Shown: positions 45,760 to 55,942 of the stretch, piece by piece
Position numbering within the stretch: position 1 is the stretch's first letter
Layout: the number at the start of each line of letters is the position of its first letter
Origin: Arthrobacter sp. C9C5
GTDB lineage: Bacteria; Actinomycetota; Actinomycetes; Actinomycetales; Micrococcaceae
Direction of reading: 5' to 3'
DNA length: 64,000 bases
Assembly (NCBI RefSeq): GCF_013359735.1
Contig: NZ_JABFMX010000005.1
Coordinates: 62,001-126,000, forward strand
Notes under the pieces: model-generated
The model's input: only the letters and a program-made list of their open reading frames with translations
Told to the model about the DNA's origin: nothing
Databases searched by the model: none
Translations under genes and position numbers: made by a program

Positions 45760-47052
45760 TCACAGCCGTCCCGCGGCCTTCAATCGAATGTACGCGTCCG
45801 CCAGCGCCGGCGGCAGCAAGGATGGTTCGGCGTCGACCACTTCAACGCCGGCCTGGCGCAGCTGTGCGCTGACCGCCTCGCGTTCCAGCAGGGCCCGCTC
45901 GGCCGCCGCGGCCCGGAACACCCCGCTGGCGCTCGAACGCTCCTGCTGCATTTCGCCGAGCATGGGATCCCGGACCGAGGCCACCACCACCACGTGCTGC
46001 TGCGCTAGCAGGGCGGCCATCGGCAGCAGCCCCTCTTCGGGAGCGCCGCCGTCGAGCGCGGTGAGGAGCACCACCAGGGACCGGTGCGCGGAGACCGAGC
46101 GGATCTGGGCCGGGATCTGTGACCAGTCGAGTTCGATGAGTTCGGCGTCGAGCGGGACCATCGCCTGGACCAGCTGTCCCAGCAGGTTCCCCTTGGCCGC
46201 CGACCCGGCCCGCGCCCGGAGCCTGCGGTCGAAGGCGAGGAAGTCGACCCTGTCGCCGCCCCGTTCGGCAAGGACAGCCAGCAGCAGCGCCGCCTCGATG
46301 CCGGTGTCCAGCCGCGGCTCGTCCGCGATCCGGGCTGCGGCCGTGCGCGAAGTGTCCAGCAGGATGACGACGCGGCGGTCGCGCTCCGGCCGCCAGGTAC
46401 GGACCACGACGGCGGAGCGGCGGGCCGTGGCACGCCAGTCGATGGAGCGCACGTCGTCGCCGCGGACGTAGTCGCGCAGGGAGTCGAATTCGGTGCCGGC
46501 GCCCCGGATCTGGACCGCCGCCTTGCCGTCGAGCTCCCGCAGCTGGCGCAGCTTGGACGGAAGGTGCCGCCGCGCATGGAACGGCGGGAGCACCCGGAGG
46601 GAACCGGGGCAGGGCAGGGTGCGTTGCCGCGCGGCAAGGCCCAGCGGGCCGAAGGCGCGGACCGTGACATGCTCGGCGCCCAGTTCGCCGCGCCGCGAGG
46701 GCTGCAGCGTGACGGTCATCCGGCGGCGCTCACCGGCCGGTACGAGCAGGCGCTGGCTCGGGTTCTGCGCGCCAGCCGAGGGCTGCCAGGCGTCCCGGAC
46801 CAGGCCGTGCAGGGTGCGGCGGCCGGCGTTGGCCACCGTCAGGACGGACTCCGCCGAACCCGTGAGCGGGACGCTGCCGGGATCGGCGCGCTGCACCGAG
46901 ACCTGCCGCAGCGGTACCGCGAGGCCCAGGTCGAGCAGCGCGGCGGCGGCCAGCAAGAGGAGAACAACCCCCGCGGACTCCCAGCCGGGCAGGAGCACGG
47001 CGGGGACCAGGCCAAGCAGTGCCAGCAGCACGAAGCGTCCGGAAATCGCCAT
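45760..47052 (-). CDS. DUF58 domain membrane protein
   Basis: 430-aa protein with two N-terminal hydrophobic segments (about 5-20 and 24-44) and a DUF58 domain. Typical DUF58 stretch: EFDSLRDYVRGDDVRSIDWR then ATARRSAVVVRTW (about 200-235), leading to a von Willebrand A-like part with VVILLDTSRTAA. DUF58 proteins are the usual partners of MoxR AAA+ ATPases, whose gene ends 3 bases before this one starts. Part of the five-gene leftward operon starting at 51270. Its molecular role is not established. Confidence 0.85.
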   Translation of the reverse strand: MAISGRFVLLALLGLVPAVLLPGWESAGVVLLLLAAAALLDLGLAVPLRQVSVQRADPGSVPLTGSAESVLTVANAGRRTLHGLVRDAWQPSAGAQNPSQRLLVPAGERRRMTVTLQPSRRGELGAEHVTVRAFGPLGLAARQRTLPCPGSLRVLPPFHARRHLPSKLRQLRELDGKAAVQIRGAGTEFDSLRDYVRGDDVRSIDWRATARRSAVVVRTWRPERDRRVVILLDTSRTAAARIADEPRLDTGIEAALLLAVLAERGGDRVDFLAFDRRLRARAGSAAKGNLLGQLVQAMVPLDAELIELDWSQIPAQIRSVSAHRSLVVLLTALDGGAPEEGLLPMAALLAQQHVVVVASVRDPMLGEMQQERSSASGVFRAAAAERALLEREAVSAQLRQAGVEVVDAEPSLLPPALADAYIRLKAAGRL

Positions 47053-47055
47053 GGC

Positions 47056-48168
47056 TCAGCGCGGCACCGGCACGGAAGCGAGGATGCTGCCCAGCACGCC
47101 GTCGACGTGCACGCCGTCCATCTCCGCCTCGGGGCGCAGGGCCACCCGGTGCCGCAGGCAGGGCAGCGCGAGGGCCTTGACGTCGTCGGGGGTGACGAAG
47201 CGACGGCCGGAGAGCCAAGCCCAGGCGCGGGAGCCGTTCAGCAGGGCCGCGGCGCCGCGCGGCGAGACGCCCAGCTGGAACGACGGCGCGGAACGGGTGG
47301 CGCGGACGACGTCGACGATGTAGGCCAGGACTTCGGGGCCGATCTCGACGGCGGCCACAGCCTGCCGCGCCTGCTCCAGCTCGGCGGGACCCGCGACCGG
47401 GCGGACGCCGGCCGCGGCCAGGTTGCGCGGATCGAAGCCGGCCGCGTGCCGCCGGATCACCTCGATTTCGTCCTCCCGGCCGGGCAGCGGCATGGTCAGT
47501 TTGAGCAGGAAGCGGTCCAGCTGCGCCTCCGGCAGCGGGTAGGTTCCCTCGTACTCCACCGGGTTTTGCGTAGCCGCCACGATGAAGGGCGCGGGAAGCT
47601 GGCGCGAGACGCCGTCGACCGACACCTGCCGCTCCTCCATGGCTTCCAGAAGCGAGGCCTGCGTCTTGGGCGGCGTCCGGTTGATCTCGTCCGCGAGCAG
47701 GATGTTGGTGAAGACGGGGCCCTCGCGGAAGCTGAACTCCGAGGTGTGCGAATCGTAGATGAGCGAGCCGGTGACATCGCCGGGCATCAGGTCCGGGGTG
47801 AACTGGATCCGCTTGGTATCGAGGCTGAGGGCGGCGGAGAGGCTGCGCACCAGCAGGGTCTTGGCCACGCCCGGCACCCCTTCAATCAACACATGTCCCC
47901 GGGACAGCAGGGCAATCAGCATCCCGGTGACGGTGGCGTCCTGCCCGACGACGGCCTTGGCGACCTCCTGGCGCACATCCAGCAGGGCCTGGCGGACTGG
48001 GTCCCGGTCCGCGGCGTCACAGTAGCCGTGGGTTCCCGCTGCCTGCTGCGGCGCCTGCTGCGGCGCCTGTTGCGCGGCGGGCCGTGGCGCGGGCCAGGGG
48101 GCGGCAGTGTTGGGTCCGGCAGCGGCTGTTGCGGCGGGGCCGGTGGAGACGCTTGGCTGATCGTTCAT
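47056..48168 (-). CDS. MoxR family AAA+ ATPase
   Basis: 370-aa AAA+ ATPase of the MoxR group. An Ala/Pro/Gln-rich N-terminal tail of about 50 residues (including APQQAPQQA repeats) precedes the ATPase: Walker A GVPGVAKT (about 97-104), the pore-like region LMPGDVTGSLIYD, Walker B ILLADEINRTPP, EAMEERQVSVDG and sensor I AATQNPVEYEGTYPLPEAQL. MoxR proteins act as chaperones or activators of VWA/DUF58 clients, encoded next door. Its start overlaps the stop of the upstream DUF4350 gene by 4 bases. Confidence 0.92.
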   Translation of the reverse strand: MNDQPSVSTGPAATAAAGPNTAAPWPAPRPAAQQAPQQAPQQAAGTHGYCDAADRDPVRQALLDVRQEVAKAVVGQDATVTGMLIALLSRGHVLIEGVPGVAKTLLVRSLSAALSLDTKRIQFTPDLMPGDVTGSLIYDSHTSEFSFREGPVFTNILLADEINRTPPKTQASLLEAMEERQVSVDGVSRQLPAPFIVAATQNPVEYEGTYPLPEAQLDRFLLKLTMPLPGREDEIEVIRRHAAGFDPRNLAAAGVRPVAGPAELEQARQAVAAVEIGPEVLAYIVDVVRATRSAPSFQLGVSPRGAAALLNGSRAWAWLSGRRFVTPDDVKALALPCLRHRVALRPEAEMDGVHVDGVLGSILASVPVPR

Positions 48169-49322
48169 CGGGCGTGTACCTCTTTCTCTAGTCTTTCCAG
48201 CTGCTGGGCCCAGCGCACGAGCTCGGCTTCGGCCCGGGGTTCGGCGTCGAGGACACCGGCGACGCTTTCCGGAGTCCGGTCCAGGTGCCGGGCGGCCGCG
48301 TCGATGATGGCCGCGGCCCCGGCGTCCGGTCCCAGCCGGAGGGTCCTGGCCAGCCGCACCAGCGTGCCGGCCCGGAGGACGTCGGCGGCACGGTCCACGG
48401 CGCGGGCGTCGTGGTACAGGCGGGCCCGTCCTTCAGCCGTCTCCACCGCCTTGACCACCACGGGCAGCGGCTCGAAGACCAGCGGGCCAAGCCTGCGGCC
48501 GCGCCAGAAAATTGCCAGCACAGCTACGAACGCCAGCCAGGGCCCAAGGACGTGGGTCCACGGCGCGGCCAGCTCATCGAGGGTCACCGGTTTCTTCGCG
48601 GCGGGAACATCGGCGATCCCGGGCAGGTACCAGACCAGCCGCTGCTCCGCTCCGAGGGCCCGCAGCACAAGAGCGGCGTTGCCTTGTTCGGCGAGGGCCC
48701 CGTTGCTGAAGATTTCGGTGCTGCCCAGGACCACCGTCCGGCCGTCCTCGCTGCCGGCGTAGAGGCCGCCCCCGCCGTCGCGCGGCGCGTAACAGACCAC
48801 TTCTCCGTCGTAGAGGTAGCCATTCGCGGCCGAGACCGTGCCGGCGGCGGCGGGGTCCGAAATAACGCAAGCCGGGGCGAGCACCTCGGTGCCGTCCCGA
48901 ACCACTCCGGCTTGCACGATCCCGCCGCCTACGCCTTGCAGCGTGTTCAACCGGGGCGTGATCACCACCAGCCGGTCCGCGGCGCCGCCCAGGTACTGCA
49001 ACTGGTCGCGGCCGAGGTAGCCGTTGGGGTCGTAGAGCAGGACAGTGCTGCGCTCGCCGGCGCGTTTGGCGCTTTCAAGCGTCTGGATCGTCGATTCGAA
49101 AGAGTCCCGCTGCTCCACGGCGACGCCATGGCGGCCAAGGATTTCCGCGGCGGCGCGCGCTCCTTCAGGGGCGGGATTGCGGATGGACAGCTGGGTCCGA
49201 TCTCCGTGGGGTTGCAGCTGGAGCACCGCCGTGAGGACGAGGGCGGCGACAAAGACGACGCCGAGGATGGCCCAGGTGCGGTGCCGGCGGACCGCGCGCC
49301 GCAGCGCCGCTGCGCTGTTCAC
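48165..49322 (-). CDS. DUF4350 domain membrane protein
   Basis: 385-aa protein with one N-terminal transmembrane helix (about 16-36, TWAILGVVFVAALVLTAVLQ). A DUF4350-like domain follows (LSIRNPAPEGARAAAEILGR, LLYDPNGYLGRDQLQYL), then a second hydrophobic segment near 255-275 (VLGPWLAFVAVLAIFW) and a cytoplasmic helical tail. GTG start. It overlaps by 4 bases both the upstream DUF4129 gene and the downstream moxR gene, indicating one translation-coupled operon. Function unknown. Confidence 0.8.
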   Translation of the reverse strand: MNSAAALRRAVRRHRTWAILGVVFVAALVLTAVLQLQPHGDRTQLSIRNPAPEGARAAAEILGRHGVAVEQRDSFESTIQTLESAKRAGERSTVLLYDPNGYLGRDQLQYLGGAADRLVVITPRLNTLQGVGGGIVQAGVVRDGTEVLAPACVISDPAAAGTVSAANGYLYDGEVVCYAPRDGGGGLYAGSEDGRTVVLGSTEIFSNGALAEQGNAALVLRALGAEQRLVWYLPGIADVPAAKKPVTLDELAAPWTHVLGPWLAFVAVLAIFWRGRRLGPLVFEPLPVVVKAVETAEGRARLYHDARAVDRAADVLRAGTLVRLARTLRLGPDAGAAAIIDAAARHLDRTPESVAGVLDAEPRAEAELVRWAQQLERLEKEVHAR

Positions 49323-50032
49323 AGCGGCCTGACGAGCGCGTCCGAGCCGGTGCCCCGATAATCCGGAGTGGTGCCGGCCAGCGCCGCATCGAGCCGGACG
49401 AGCGCCGCGTGGTCCGGCGACCCGGCGTCCGCCCCGCCGTACCGGGCGGCGTCAAAAGTGAGCGCCGCCTCCTCCAGTTCGCGGGCGTAGGCTCCAAAGG
49501 CGCGGCCCAACCGGGCGGCGACCTCGCTGGCGGTCCGGCCGGGTTGCGGATCCAGTACGGTGCGCTCCTCCGCCGCCCGCACGAGGGCGCGGAACTGCTC
49601 GACGACGGCGGCGGACCAGTCCCCGCGAGCCGCGGCGGCGGAAGCCCGCTCGCGGTGCGCGTCCGGGCTTAGCGCCGCATCGGCGTCGAACACGTCCTTG
49701 GCGGCGGGCCGCCGGGCGTTGAGCCGCGGCCGCACCACCAGAACCGCGACGGCGATGATCACGGCGGCGATGATCAGCAGGAGCGGCACGGCATAGCCGC
49801 CGTCGGCGCCGGGGGTGCCGTCGCCGGACAAGGAGCGCAGCCAGCGACCGAACTCGGCAAGTGCCTTGTCCAGCCAGCTGGGCTCGGCTTCGCGGTACGG
49901 GGCCTTCGCGAGCTCCTCCGCCGCCCAGCGGCGAGCATCGTCCCGGTCGGGAAGCACGGGAGGTTCCGGCTGTAGCCGGGCCGACAGTACCGCCACCGCA
50001 CGCTCGGCGGCGAGGACGGGGGCGGCCGTCAC
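49319..50032 (-). CDS. DUF4129 domain membrane protein
   Basis: 237-aa protein. An N-terminal part of about 80 residues with DDARRWAAEELAKAPYRE is followed by one transmembrane helix (about 80-102, VPLLLIIAAVIIAVAVLVV). A cytoplasmic DUF4129 domain follows, with ARGDWSAAVVEQFRALVRAA and GRTASEVAARLGRAFGAYA. DUF4129 sits at the end of many transglutaminase/DUF58/MoxR clusters. GTG start overlaps the upstream gene's stop by 4 bases. Confidence 0.8.
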   Translation of the reverse strand: MTAAPVLAAERAVAVLSARLQPEPPVLPDRDDARRWAAEELAKAPYREAEPSWLDKALAEFGRWLRSLSGDGTPGADGGYAVPLLLIIAAVIIAVAVLVVRPRLNARRPAAKDVFDADAALSPDAHRERASAAAARGDWSAAVVEQFRALVRAAEERTVLDPQPGRTASEVAARLGRAFGAYARELEEAALTFDAARYGGADAGSPDHAALVRLDAALAGTTPDYRGTGSDALVRPL

Positions 50033-51270
50033 CGCCGAACCGGGGGAGGACCGTAGGGAGGCTGCTGCCAGGTGGAGGTGTCCCCGCGGATGGCCGCGGT
50101 CCGTCCCGGGACCCCCTCCGGGTCACTGCCCGTCTCCAGCTGCCGCAGCAGGGACAGATCGAGTCCGTCCTTGCGCATCCGCAGATCCAGATAGACCAGG
50201 GCAACGGTTGAGGTCTGGAAGGCGTAGCCCACGGCGGCCACCAGCGCGGTGACCGCGGTGCCGACGACGGCGACCAGGATCCGGACCACTTGGGACTCAC
50301 CCTCGCCACCCTGGGAGAAGACGGTAAACCCGACGGCGTTGCCCAAGAGGCTTACCGGAATGAGGACGATCTGGGTGATAACCCCGACGAGCAGTCCCAC
50401 CACCAGGGTGACGCCCAGGATGCGCCACCAGTTTCTGCCCGTGAGCTGCCAGGAACGGCGCAGCCCGGCGAAAGTGCCGATCTCCTCCACCACAATCGCC
50501 GCCGGCGCGACGAGGAACCGGATGCCGAGCCAGAGCAGCACAATCATCAGGCCGAAGAACAGGAGCACCACGGCAAGCACGGCGGCGCGGTCCATGGCCG
50601 CAATCAGTGCCATCGTTGCCACCACCGCGAGGGCGACGACGGCGGCCACACCCAGGATCAGCAGGCCTGCGAGTCCCAGCAGGGCGCCGGTCCGGGAACG
50701 GGAGAGCGTCCACATCTGGCGGAAGCTTGTCCGCCTGTTCAGCAGTGCCCGCGCCACGGGGACCGCCATGGCACCCTGCATGACCACCGAAATCAGCACG
50801 GTCAGGAGGAACAACAGGGCGCCGACGCCGGCCGCGGTGCCGAAGGCGAACGCCGTGGCTTGCGACGAACCCATGTTGCCCGGCCACGGTGCGCCTGATC
50901 CCCCGAAGAGGGCACCTGTCTGGGCCAGCGCGGAAGTGACAGACGTCAGGGCCTGGGCGATCACGCCCGCCCCCAGCATGGCCGCGGGATTCCGCCTTAC
51001 GGTCCGGAAAGCGCCGTCGAGGATTTCGCCGAACATCAAGGGACGCAGCGGCACAATGCCCGGCTTGGGCGGCGCGACGTAACGCGGCTGGCCGTAGGGG
51101 GAGGTGACGTAGGGGTCGGAAAAGCGGGGGCCGGGATGAGGAGCGCCCCACTGCGGCTGCTGCCCCCATTGCGGGGTGGTGCCCCAAGCGGGTTGTTGGG
51201 CCGGCGGGGTGGTGCCCCATTGCGGCTGGCCGCCCCATTGCTGCGGCTCGCTAGGTTCCTGCTCGGACAA
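50029..51270 (-). CDS. Multi-pass membrane protein, glycerophosphodiesterase membrane-domain-like
   Basis: 413-aa protein. The first 75 residues are a Gln/Trp/Pro/Gly-rich cytoplasmic tail with repeated QWG/TTP units. About six transmembrane helices follow, beginning after VPLRPLMFGEILDGAFRTVR, a motif shared with GPDPase membrane-domain and DUF7847-like proteins. No catalytic phosphodiesterase domain is attached. TTG at 51270, with GGGGAGGAAA just upstream, is much better than a longer start at 51306. It is first of the operon DUF4129-DUF4350-moxR-DUF58, and its stop overlaps the DUF4129 start by 4 bases. Confidence 0.75.
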   Translation of the reverse strand: MSEQEPSEPQQWGGQPQWGTTPPAQQPAWGTTPQWGQQPQWGAPHPGPRFSDPYVTSPYGQPRYVAPPKPGIVPLRPLMFGEILDGAFRTVRRNPAAMLGAGVIAQALTSVTSALAQTGALFGGSGAPWPGNMGSSQATAFAFGTAAGVGALLFLLTVLISVVMQGAMAVPVARALLNRRTSFRQMWTLSRSRTGALLGLAGLLILGVAAVVALAVVATMALIAAMDRAAVLAVVLLFFGLMIVLLWLGIRFLVAPAAIVVEEIGTFAGLRRSWQLTGRNWWRILGVTLVVGLLVGVITQIVLIPVSLLGNAVGFTVFSQGGEGESQVVRILVAVVGTAVTALVAAVGYAFQTSTVALVYLDLRMRKDGLDLSLLRQLETGSDPEGVPGRTAAIRGDTSTWQQPPYGPPPVRR

Positions 51271-51533
51271 GCTTTTCCTCCCCAAGAAATTGCCCACCGG
51301 ATGCACGCGGCCGGGGACCTGTTGCCCTGCCGCCCGCGCGTCCCGGCGTGAGTCCGGGCCAGGCTTGCCCCCAGCCTATAGTTTCGACGGCCGGCCGCAA
51401 GCATTCGGGCCAAGTCGCGGCACCAAATTTGCGGCGGGACCACCCCGGGTGCCGCAGCGGGCGCAATCGCCCGCGCCATGCCGGGGACTGCCCGAATACG
51501 ACAAAGCCATTTCAATAGGGGAATATATAACCT

Positions 51534-52208
51534 ATGAAGGCACGGATTTTGGTTGTGGACGATGACGAGGCGCTGGCCGAGATGATCGGTATTGTGCTGC
51601 GCAACGACGGCTTCGACCCCGTCTTCTGCGCGGACGGTGGACAGGCCCTGGAGGTTTTCCGCTCATCCAAGCCGGACCTGGTGCTGCTGGACCTGATGCT
51701 TCCCGGCATTGACGGCATCGAAGTGTGCCGCCAGATCCGCGGCGAGTCTGATGTCCCGATCGTCATGCTGACGGCAAAGTCCGACACCTCCGACGTGGTC
51801 CGCGGACTCGAGTCCGGCGCCGACGACTACGTTCCCAAACCTTTCAAGCCCGCCGAACTCGTGGCCCGGGTGCGGGCCCGGCTCCGTCCCGGCGACCAGA
51901 AGGCGCCGGAGACGCTGCGCATCGCGGACGTCACGATTGACGTCGCCGGCCACGTGGTCAGCCGCAACAGCGAACGGATCTCGTTGACCCCGCTGGAATT
52001 CGACCTGCTGGTCGCCCTGGCGCGCAAGCCCTGGCAGGTCTTCACCCGGGAGTTGCTGCTGGAGCAGGTCTGGGGCTACCGCCACGCGGCGGACACCCGC
52101 CTGGTCAACGTCCACGTCCAGCGGCTGCGCTCGAAGATCGAACGCGATCCGGAAGCCCCTGAAGTTGTATTGACGGTCCGTGGTGTCGGCTACAAAGCAG
52201 GTTCCTGA
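51534..52208 (+). CDS. mtrA: Two-component response regulator MtrA
   Basis: 224-aa OmpR-family regulator. The receiver domain (1-118) has acidic pocket D9-D10, phospho-acceptor D53 (VLLDLMLPGID), T80 and K102 (VPKPFKP). The DNA-binding winged helix (about 130-222) has SLTPLEFDLLVALARKPWQV, then VNVHVQRLRSKIE, and ends VRGVGYKAG. The identity follows from near-complete similarity to mycobacterial MtrA and the mtrB-lpqB context. ATG at 51534, with AGGGGA 11 nt upstream in an A+T-rich leader (51511-51533) unusual for this genome. MtrA controls cell-wall and division genes in relatives. Confidence 0.96.
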   Translation: MKARILVVDDDEALAEMIGIVLRNDGFDPVFCADGGQALEVFRSSKPDLVLLDLMLPGIDGIEVCRQIRGESDVPIVMLTAKSDTSDVVRGLESGADDYVPKPFKPAELVARVRARLRPGDQKAPETLRIADVTIDVAGHVVSRNSERISLTPLEFDLLVALARKPWQVFTRELLLEQVWGYRHAADTRLVNVHVQRLRSKIERDPEAPEVVLTVRGVGYKAGS

Positions 52209-54129
52209 GCCGGCGGACGGCCCGCCGGGGACCGCCCCGGAGACCGCTGCCCGGCTTGATCGCCCGGAAACCGCCGGCCCGGCGGACGGCCAGCCGGAGG
52301 CTGCCGCGACTGAGGCCGCTGCGCCTGAAGGCCAGGCGGCGCCGTCGTCGCCCCGTGGACAGACCCCGCTTTTCAGGGCCCGCATCTGGACCCGCCGGGC
52401 CCGGATCGTCACCGCCCGCGTCGCCCGGCTGGTCCGCACCGGAGCGTCCCGCATCCTCCCGGCAACCAGGTATCTGCTGCGTGCCGTGCACCGGCGCTGG
52501 CGGCGGTCCCTGCAGTTTCGCACCGTGCTGACCACGCTCATGCTCGCGATCGGTTCCTTCGCCGTCGTCGGCGCGTATCTCTCGAACCAGATCGCCAACA
52601 ACCTCTTCCAGGAGCGGCTGGCCCAGGCGGAGTCGGAGACCCGCTACAACGTCAAGCAGGTCCAGGACACGTTCGACGGCGCTCAGGTCACCGACCAATC
52701 CAGCGTCATCACCCTGGTCTACGACACCCTGAACGCCGTGGAGGGCCGCGGCTCGGTGATCCAGCGGCGCTACGTCTTCGAGGCCATGCCCGAACAGACC
52801 AAGCCGCGCAACCGGTGGGTCGAGTCGCGCGCCTCCGACCAGCTCACTATCAGTGTGATCCCGCCAGAGCTGCGCAAGGCAGTGCAGGACTCCGGCAAAG
52901 ACCAGTTCTGGGCCTCCACGGAATTCCCGGTGGGAACCGAGGACCGCCCCGGGATCGCGGTCGGCAACAAGGTAACGTTCAACGGCACGGTCTACGAGCT
53001 CTACCTCATCTACGACCTCAACACGGCGCAAAAGACCCTGGACGAGATCCAGAACGTCCTGCTGGCCGGTGCCGCCGCGCTGGCACTCATGATCGGCGCC
53101 GTGGCCTGGTACGTTACGCGCAATGTGGTCAGCCCCGTCAGCCACGCCGCCGTCGTCTCCGAAAAGCTGGCCGCCGGCCAGTTGCAGGAGCGCATGGTGG
53201 TCAAGGGCGAAGACGAAGTGGCCCGGCTGGGCGCGTCCTTCAACCACATGGCCGCCAGCCTGCAGGAGCAGATCACCCAGCTGGCCACCCTGTCCCAGAT
53301 GCAGCAGCGGTTTGTCTCGGACGTCTCGCATGAGCTGCGCACCCCGCTGACCACGGTCCGGATGGCGGCGGAGGTGCTCTACGACGCCCGTGACGATTTC
53401 GACCCGATCAACAAGCGGTCCGCTGAGCTGCTCTACAACCAGGTGGAACGCTTCCAGTCGCTGCTGGCCGACCTGCTGGAAATCTCACGGTTCGACGCCG
53501 GCGTGGCCATGCTCGACGCCGAACCGACCGACATCGTCCAGCTCGTCTCGCACGTGATCGAGGGGGTGGCCCCGGTGGCGGCCGAATACGGCTCGGAGGT
53601 GACGCTGAATGCACCCGCGGGCAGCATCATTGTCGAAATGGATGACCGGCGGATCGACCGGATCCTGCGGAACCTGGTCCTGAACGCGCTGGAGCACGGC
53701 GAGGGCCGGCCCGTGAACATCTCCGTGGCGGCAAACGACACCGCGGTGGCCGTCGCCGTCCGGGACCACGGAATCGGCATGACCGCCGCTGAGGCCGCGC
53801 GCGTGTTCGACCGTTTCTGGCGCGCCGACCCGGCCCGTGCCCGCACCACGGGCGGCAGCGGGCTGGGACTGTCCATCGCAACCGAGGACACCAAGCTGCA
53901 CAACGGCTGGCTGCAGGCCTGGGGAGAGAAGGGAAGAGGCTCCAACTTCCGCCTGACCCTGCCGCTGCGCCAGGGCGATACGATCACCAGGTCACCGCTT
54001 CAGCTGGAACCCGCCGACGTCGGGCCCGCCGGCGCCGTCCGTGAACGGACGATGCTGCTGCTGGAGACAGCCGTCACGGAGGCCCGTTCGGCCCCGTCCG
54101 GCCCCGACGCAACGAAGGAGCAGCCATGA
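52180..54129 (+). CDS. mtrB: Sensor histidine kinase MtrB
   Basis: 649-aa membrane kinase, partner of MtrA. A long Ala/Pro-rich then basic N-terminus (1-110) leads to transmembrane helix 1 (about 117-134), an extracytoplasmic sensor (about 135-290), helix 2 (about 294-312), HAMP (about 313-365), dimerisation domain with phospho-His H384 ([11 protein letters not shown]), and an ATPase domain with N502 ([11 protein letters not shown]), DHGIGM and [12 protein letters not shown] at 52180 (or the adjacent GTG at 52183) overlaps the end of mtrA by about 29 bases. Its stop overlaps the lpqB start by 4 bases. Confidence 0.95.
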   Translation: MVSATKQVPEPADGPPGTAPETAARLDRPETAGPADGQPEAAATEAAAPEGQAAPSSPRGQTPLFRARIWTRRARIVTARVARLVRTGASRILPATRYLLRAVHRRWRRSLQFRTVLTTLMLAIGSFAVVGAYLSNQIANNLFQERLAQAESETRYNVKQVQDTFDGAQVTDQSSVITLVYDTLNAVEGRGSVIQRRYVFEAMPEQTKPRNRWVESRASDQLTISVIPPELRKAVQDSGKDQFWASTEFPVGTEDRPGIAVGNKVTFNGTVYELYLIYDLNTAQKTLDEIQNVLLAGAAALALMIGAVAWYVTRNVVSPVSHAAVVSEKLAAGQLQERMVVKGEDEVARLGASFNHMAASLQEQITQLATLSQMQQRFVSDVSHELRTPLTTVRMAAEVLYDARDDFDPINKRSAELLYNQVERFQSLLADLLEISRFDAGVAMLDAEPTDIVQLVSHVIEGVAPVAAEYGSEVTLNAPAGSIIVEMDDRRIDRILRNLVLNALEHGEGRPVNISVAANDTAVAVAVRDHGIGMTAAEAARVFDRFWRADPARARTTGGSGLGLSIATEDTKLHNGWLQAWGEKGRGSNFRLTLPLRQGDTITRSPLQLEPADVGPAGAVRERTMLLLETAVTEARSAPSGPDATKEQP

Positions 54130-55844
54130 GAGGTGCCGGGAAACTCACCAGGCTCGCCGGGGCCCTGCTGGCGCTGGTCCTGATTCTCCTGACCTCGTGC
54201 GCGCAGATTCCGCGCTCCGGCCCGGTGGGCAAGAGCACGGATGAGAGCGCGGGAAAGCCCAACAACGCACCGGTCTTCTTCCCTGTGGCTCCGCGGGCAG
54301 GGGCGGGCCCGGAGGCAATGATCGAGGACTTCTACCTCGCGGGCAGCGGCTACGAGGACGACTATGCCGTGGCCCGGCAGTACCTCACCCAGGCCTCCTC
54401 GGTAAAGTGGAAGCCGGACCAGCGGGTGCTGGTCTTCCGTTCCGCCCGCGTGGTGCGCACCGCCGTCGAAAATGTCTTCAACTACGAACTGGACTTGGCC
54501 TACTCGGTCGACGCCGACGGGATCGCCACACCGTTGCCGGAAGGTTCCAAGGAAAGCATCCCCGCAACGCTGACAAAGGTCGACGGCGAGTGGAGGATCG
54601 CGGAAATCCCTGATGGCACCGCCATCCCCGAGCAGACGTTCAAGGTCATCTACGGCGCCTACCCCATCTACTTCTACGACCCCACCTTCACCTACGCGGT
54701 GCCGGACATGCGCTGGTTCATCAAAAAGAAGACCGTCAAGGCCATGACCAGCGCCCTGCTCGGCGGCCCGGCCCCTTACCTGAAGGGCGCCGTCGTGAGC
54801 GCCTTCCCTTCGGGCATGAAGCTGGCGCGCGAGTCGGTGCCGGTGGTCTCCGGCGCCGCGCAGGTGGACCTCACTGCCAAGGAGCTCGTGGACGCGTCCA
54901 ACGAGGACCGGCTGCGCATGCAGACCCAGCTGGCACTGACCTTCCGCAGCCAGCCCGACGTGATCAACGTGGAGCTGCGGGCGAACCAGGACCTAGTCCG
55001 GGTCGAAGACGACGGCTCCGTGCTGCCCCCGGTGCGGGACAAGGACGTTCCCGCCCACCAGATCGCCGTCAGCAACAACGACCTGGTCCGCTATGAGAAC
55101 AACAAGCTGGGCCCGCTGCCGGACATCCAGTCCGTCAGGGCGCTGGCGCCGCGCATGCCCGCCGAATCGCCGGTGTCGCAGGCCGCGGCGTTCCTCAACG
55201 CCGGCCGCACCACGCTGTATTCGATCCTGCCGGGCCAGCCGGCGCGTGCCCTCACCACCCGGGCAGGCCTGTCGCGGCCGTCCTTCGACCGCTACGACTG
55301 GGTCTGGACCGCCGGGCCGGGCAGCAACGGGGCCACCGAGGTTCTCGCCTACCATCCGGCCGGAACCGCGCCGGGAGCGAACGTGCCTGCCGTGACCATG
55401 ACCCCGCCCTGGCTCGCCGGGCGGAGCATCAAGGAGTTCCGGGTCTCGCGCGAAGGAACCCGTGCGCTGGTCATCTCGGAGCTGAACGGCAAAACCAGCG
55501 TCCAGATCACCGGCATCATCCGTAACGGCGACGGCACCCCACGGGACCTCACCGCGCCGATCACACTCCTGTCAGCCCGTGCCCCCGACCGGGGCGTCTG
55601 GGTCAACGACACGACCGTCGCCGTGATGAAGAGCTCGGCGAACGACAACGTCACGCCCGAGCTGCTGTCCTTGACCTCCGGAGCGCCGCAGCAGCTGGCA
55701 CCTTGGCCGGGGCTAACCGCGCTCAGCGCAGGCAACGGACCGACGGAGATCTACGGCCAGTCCACGGAGGGCATCTTCCAGCGACTCGGGAACGGCTGGT
55801 CGCCGCAGCTCAAGGGCGCCATCGACCCCGCCTTCCCGGGCTGA
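54126..55844 (+). CDS. lpqB: Lipoprotein LpqB
   Basis: 572-aa lipoprotein that modulates the MtrB sensor in relatives. The signal peptide and lipobox are [18 protein letters not shown] (Cys at about 25). A GerMN-like domain follows (about 200-300, with [20 protein letters not shown] and [15 protein letters not shown]), then a beta-propeller-like C-terminal domain. The ATGA overlap with mtrB shows a coupled mtrA-mtrB-lpqB operon. The end of the gene carries part of a short tandem GGCTGACCC repeat. Confidence 0.93.
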   Translation: MRGAGKLTRLAGALLALVLILLTSCAQIPRSGPVGKSTDESAGKPNNAPVFFPVAPRAGAGPEAMIEDFYLAGSGYEDDYAVARQYLTQASSVKWKPDQRVLVFRSARVVRTAVENVFNYELDLAYSVDADGIATPLPEGSKESIPATLTKVDGEWRIAEIPDGTAIPEQTFKVIYGAYPIYFYDPTFTYAVPDMRWFIKKKTVKAMTSALLGGPAPYLKGAVVSAFPSGMKLARESVPVVSGAAQVDLTAKELVDASNEDRLRMQTQLALTFRSQPDVINVELRANQDLVRVEDDGSVLPPVRDKDVPAHQIAVSNNDLVRYENNKLGPLPDIQSVRALAPRMPAESPVSQAAAFLNAGRTTLYSILPGQPARALTTRAGLSRPSFDRYDWVWTAGPGSNGATEVLAYHPAGTAPGANVPAVTMTPPWLAGRSIKEFRVSREGTRALVISELNGKTSVQITGIIRNGDGTPRDLTAPITLLSARAPDRGVWVNDTTVAVMKSSANDNVTPELLSLTSGAPQQLAPWPGLTALSAGNGPTEIYGQSTEGIFQRLGNGWSPQLKGAIDPAFPG

Positions 55845-55866
55845 CCCCGGCTGACCCGGCTGACCC
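55839..55866. repeat. Short tandem repeat at the lpqB stop
   Basis: Three copies of GGCTGACCC (55839-55847, 55849-55857, 55858-55866), the first containing the lpqB TGA stop. Probably replication slippage; slippage there would alter only the extreme end or the intergenic spacer. Confidence 0.7.
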
Positions 55867-55942
55867 GGAGGGCGCCGGACCGATGTCCACATAGCAGCCG
55901 GGAGGGCTTCCACGGCAGCCCGGCGGCGCCCAGCCTTAAAGG

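Noticed and set aside
55839..55866. CRISPR-like repeat at lpqB end
   Set aside because: Three 9-base tandem units without spacers or cas genes; simple slippage repeat.
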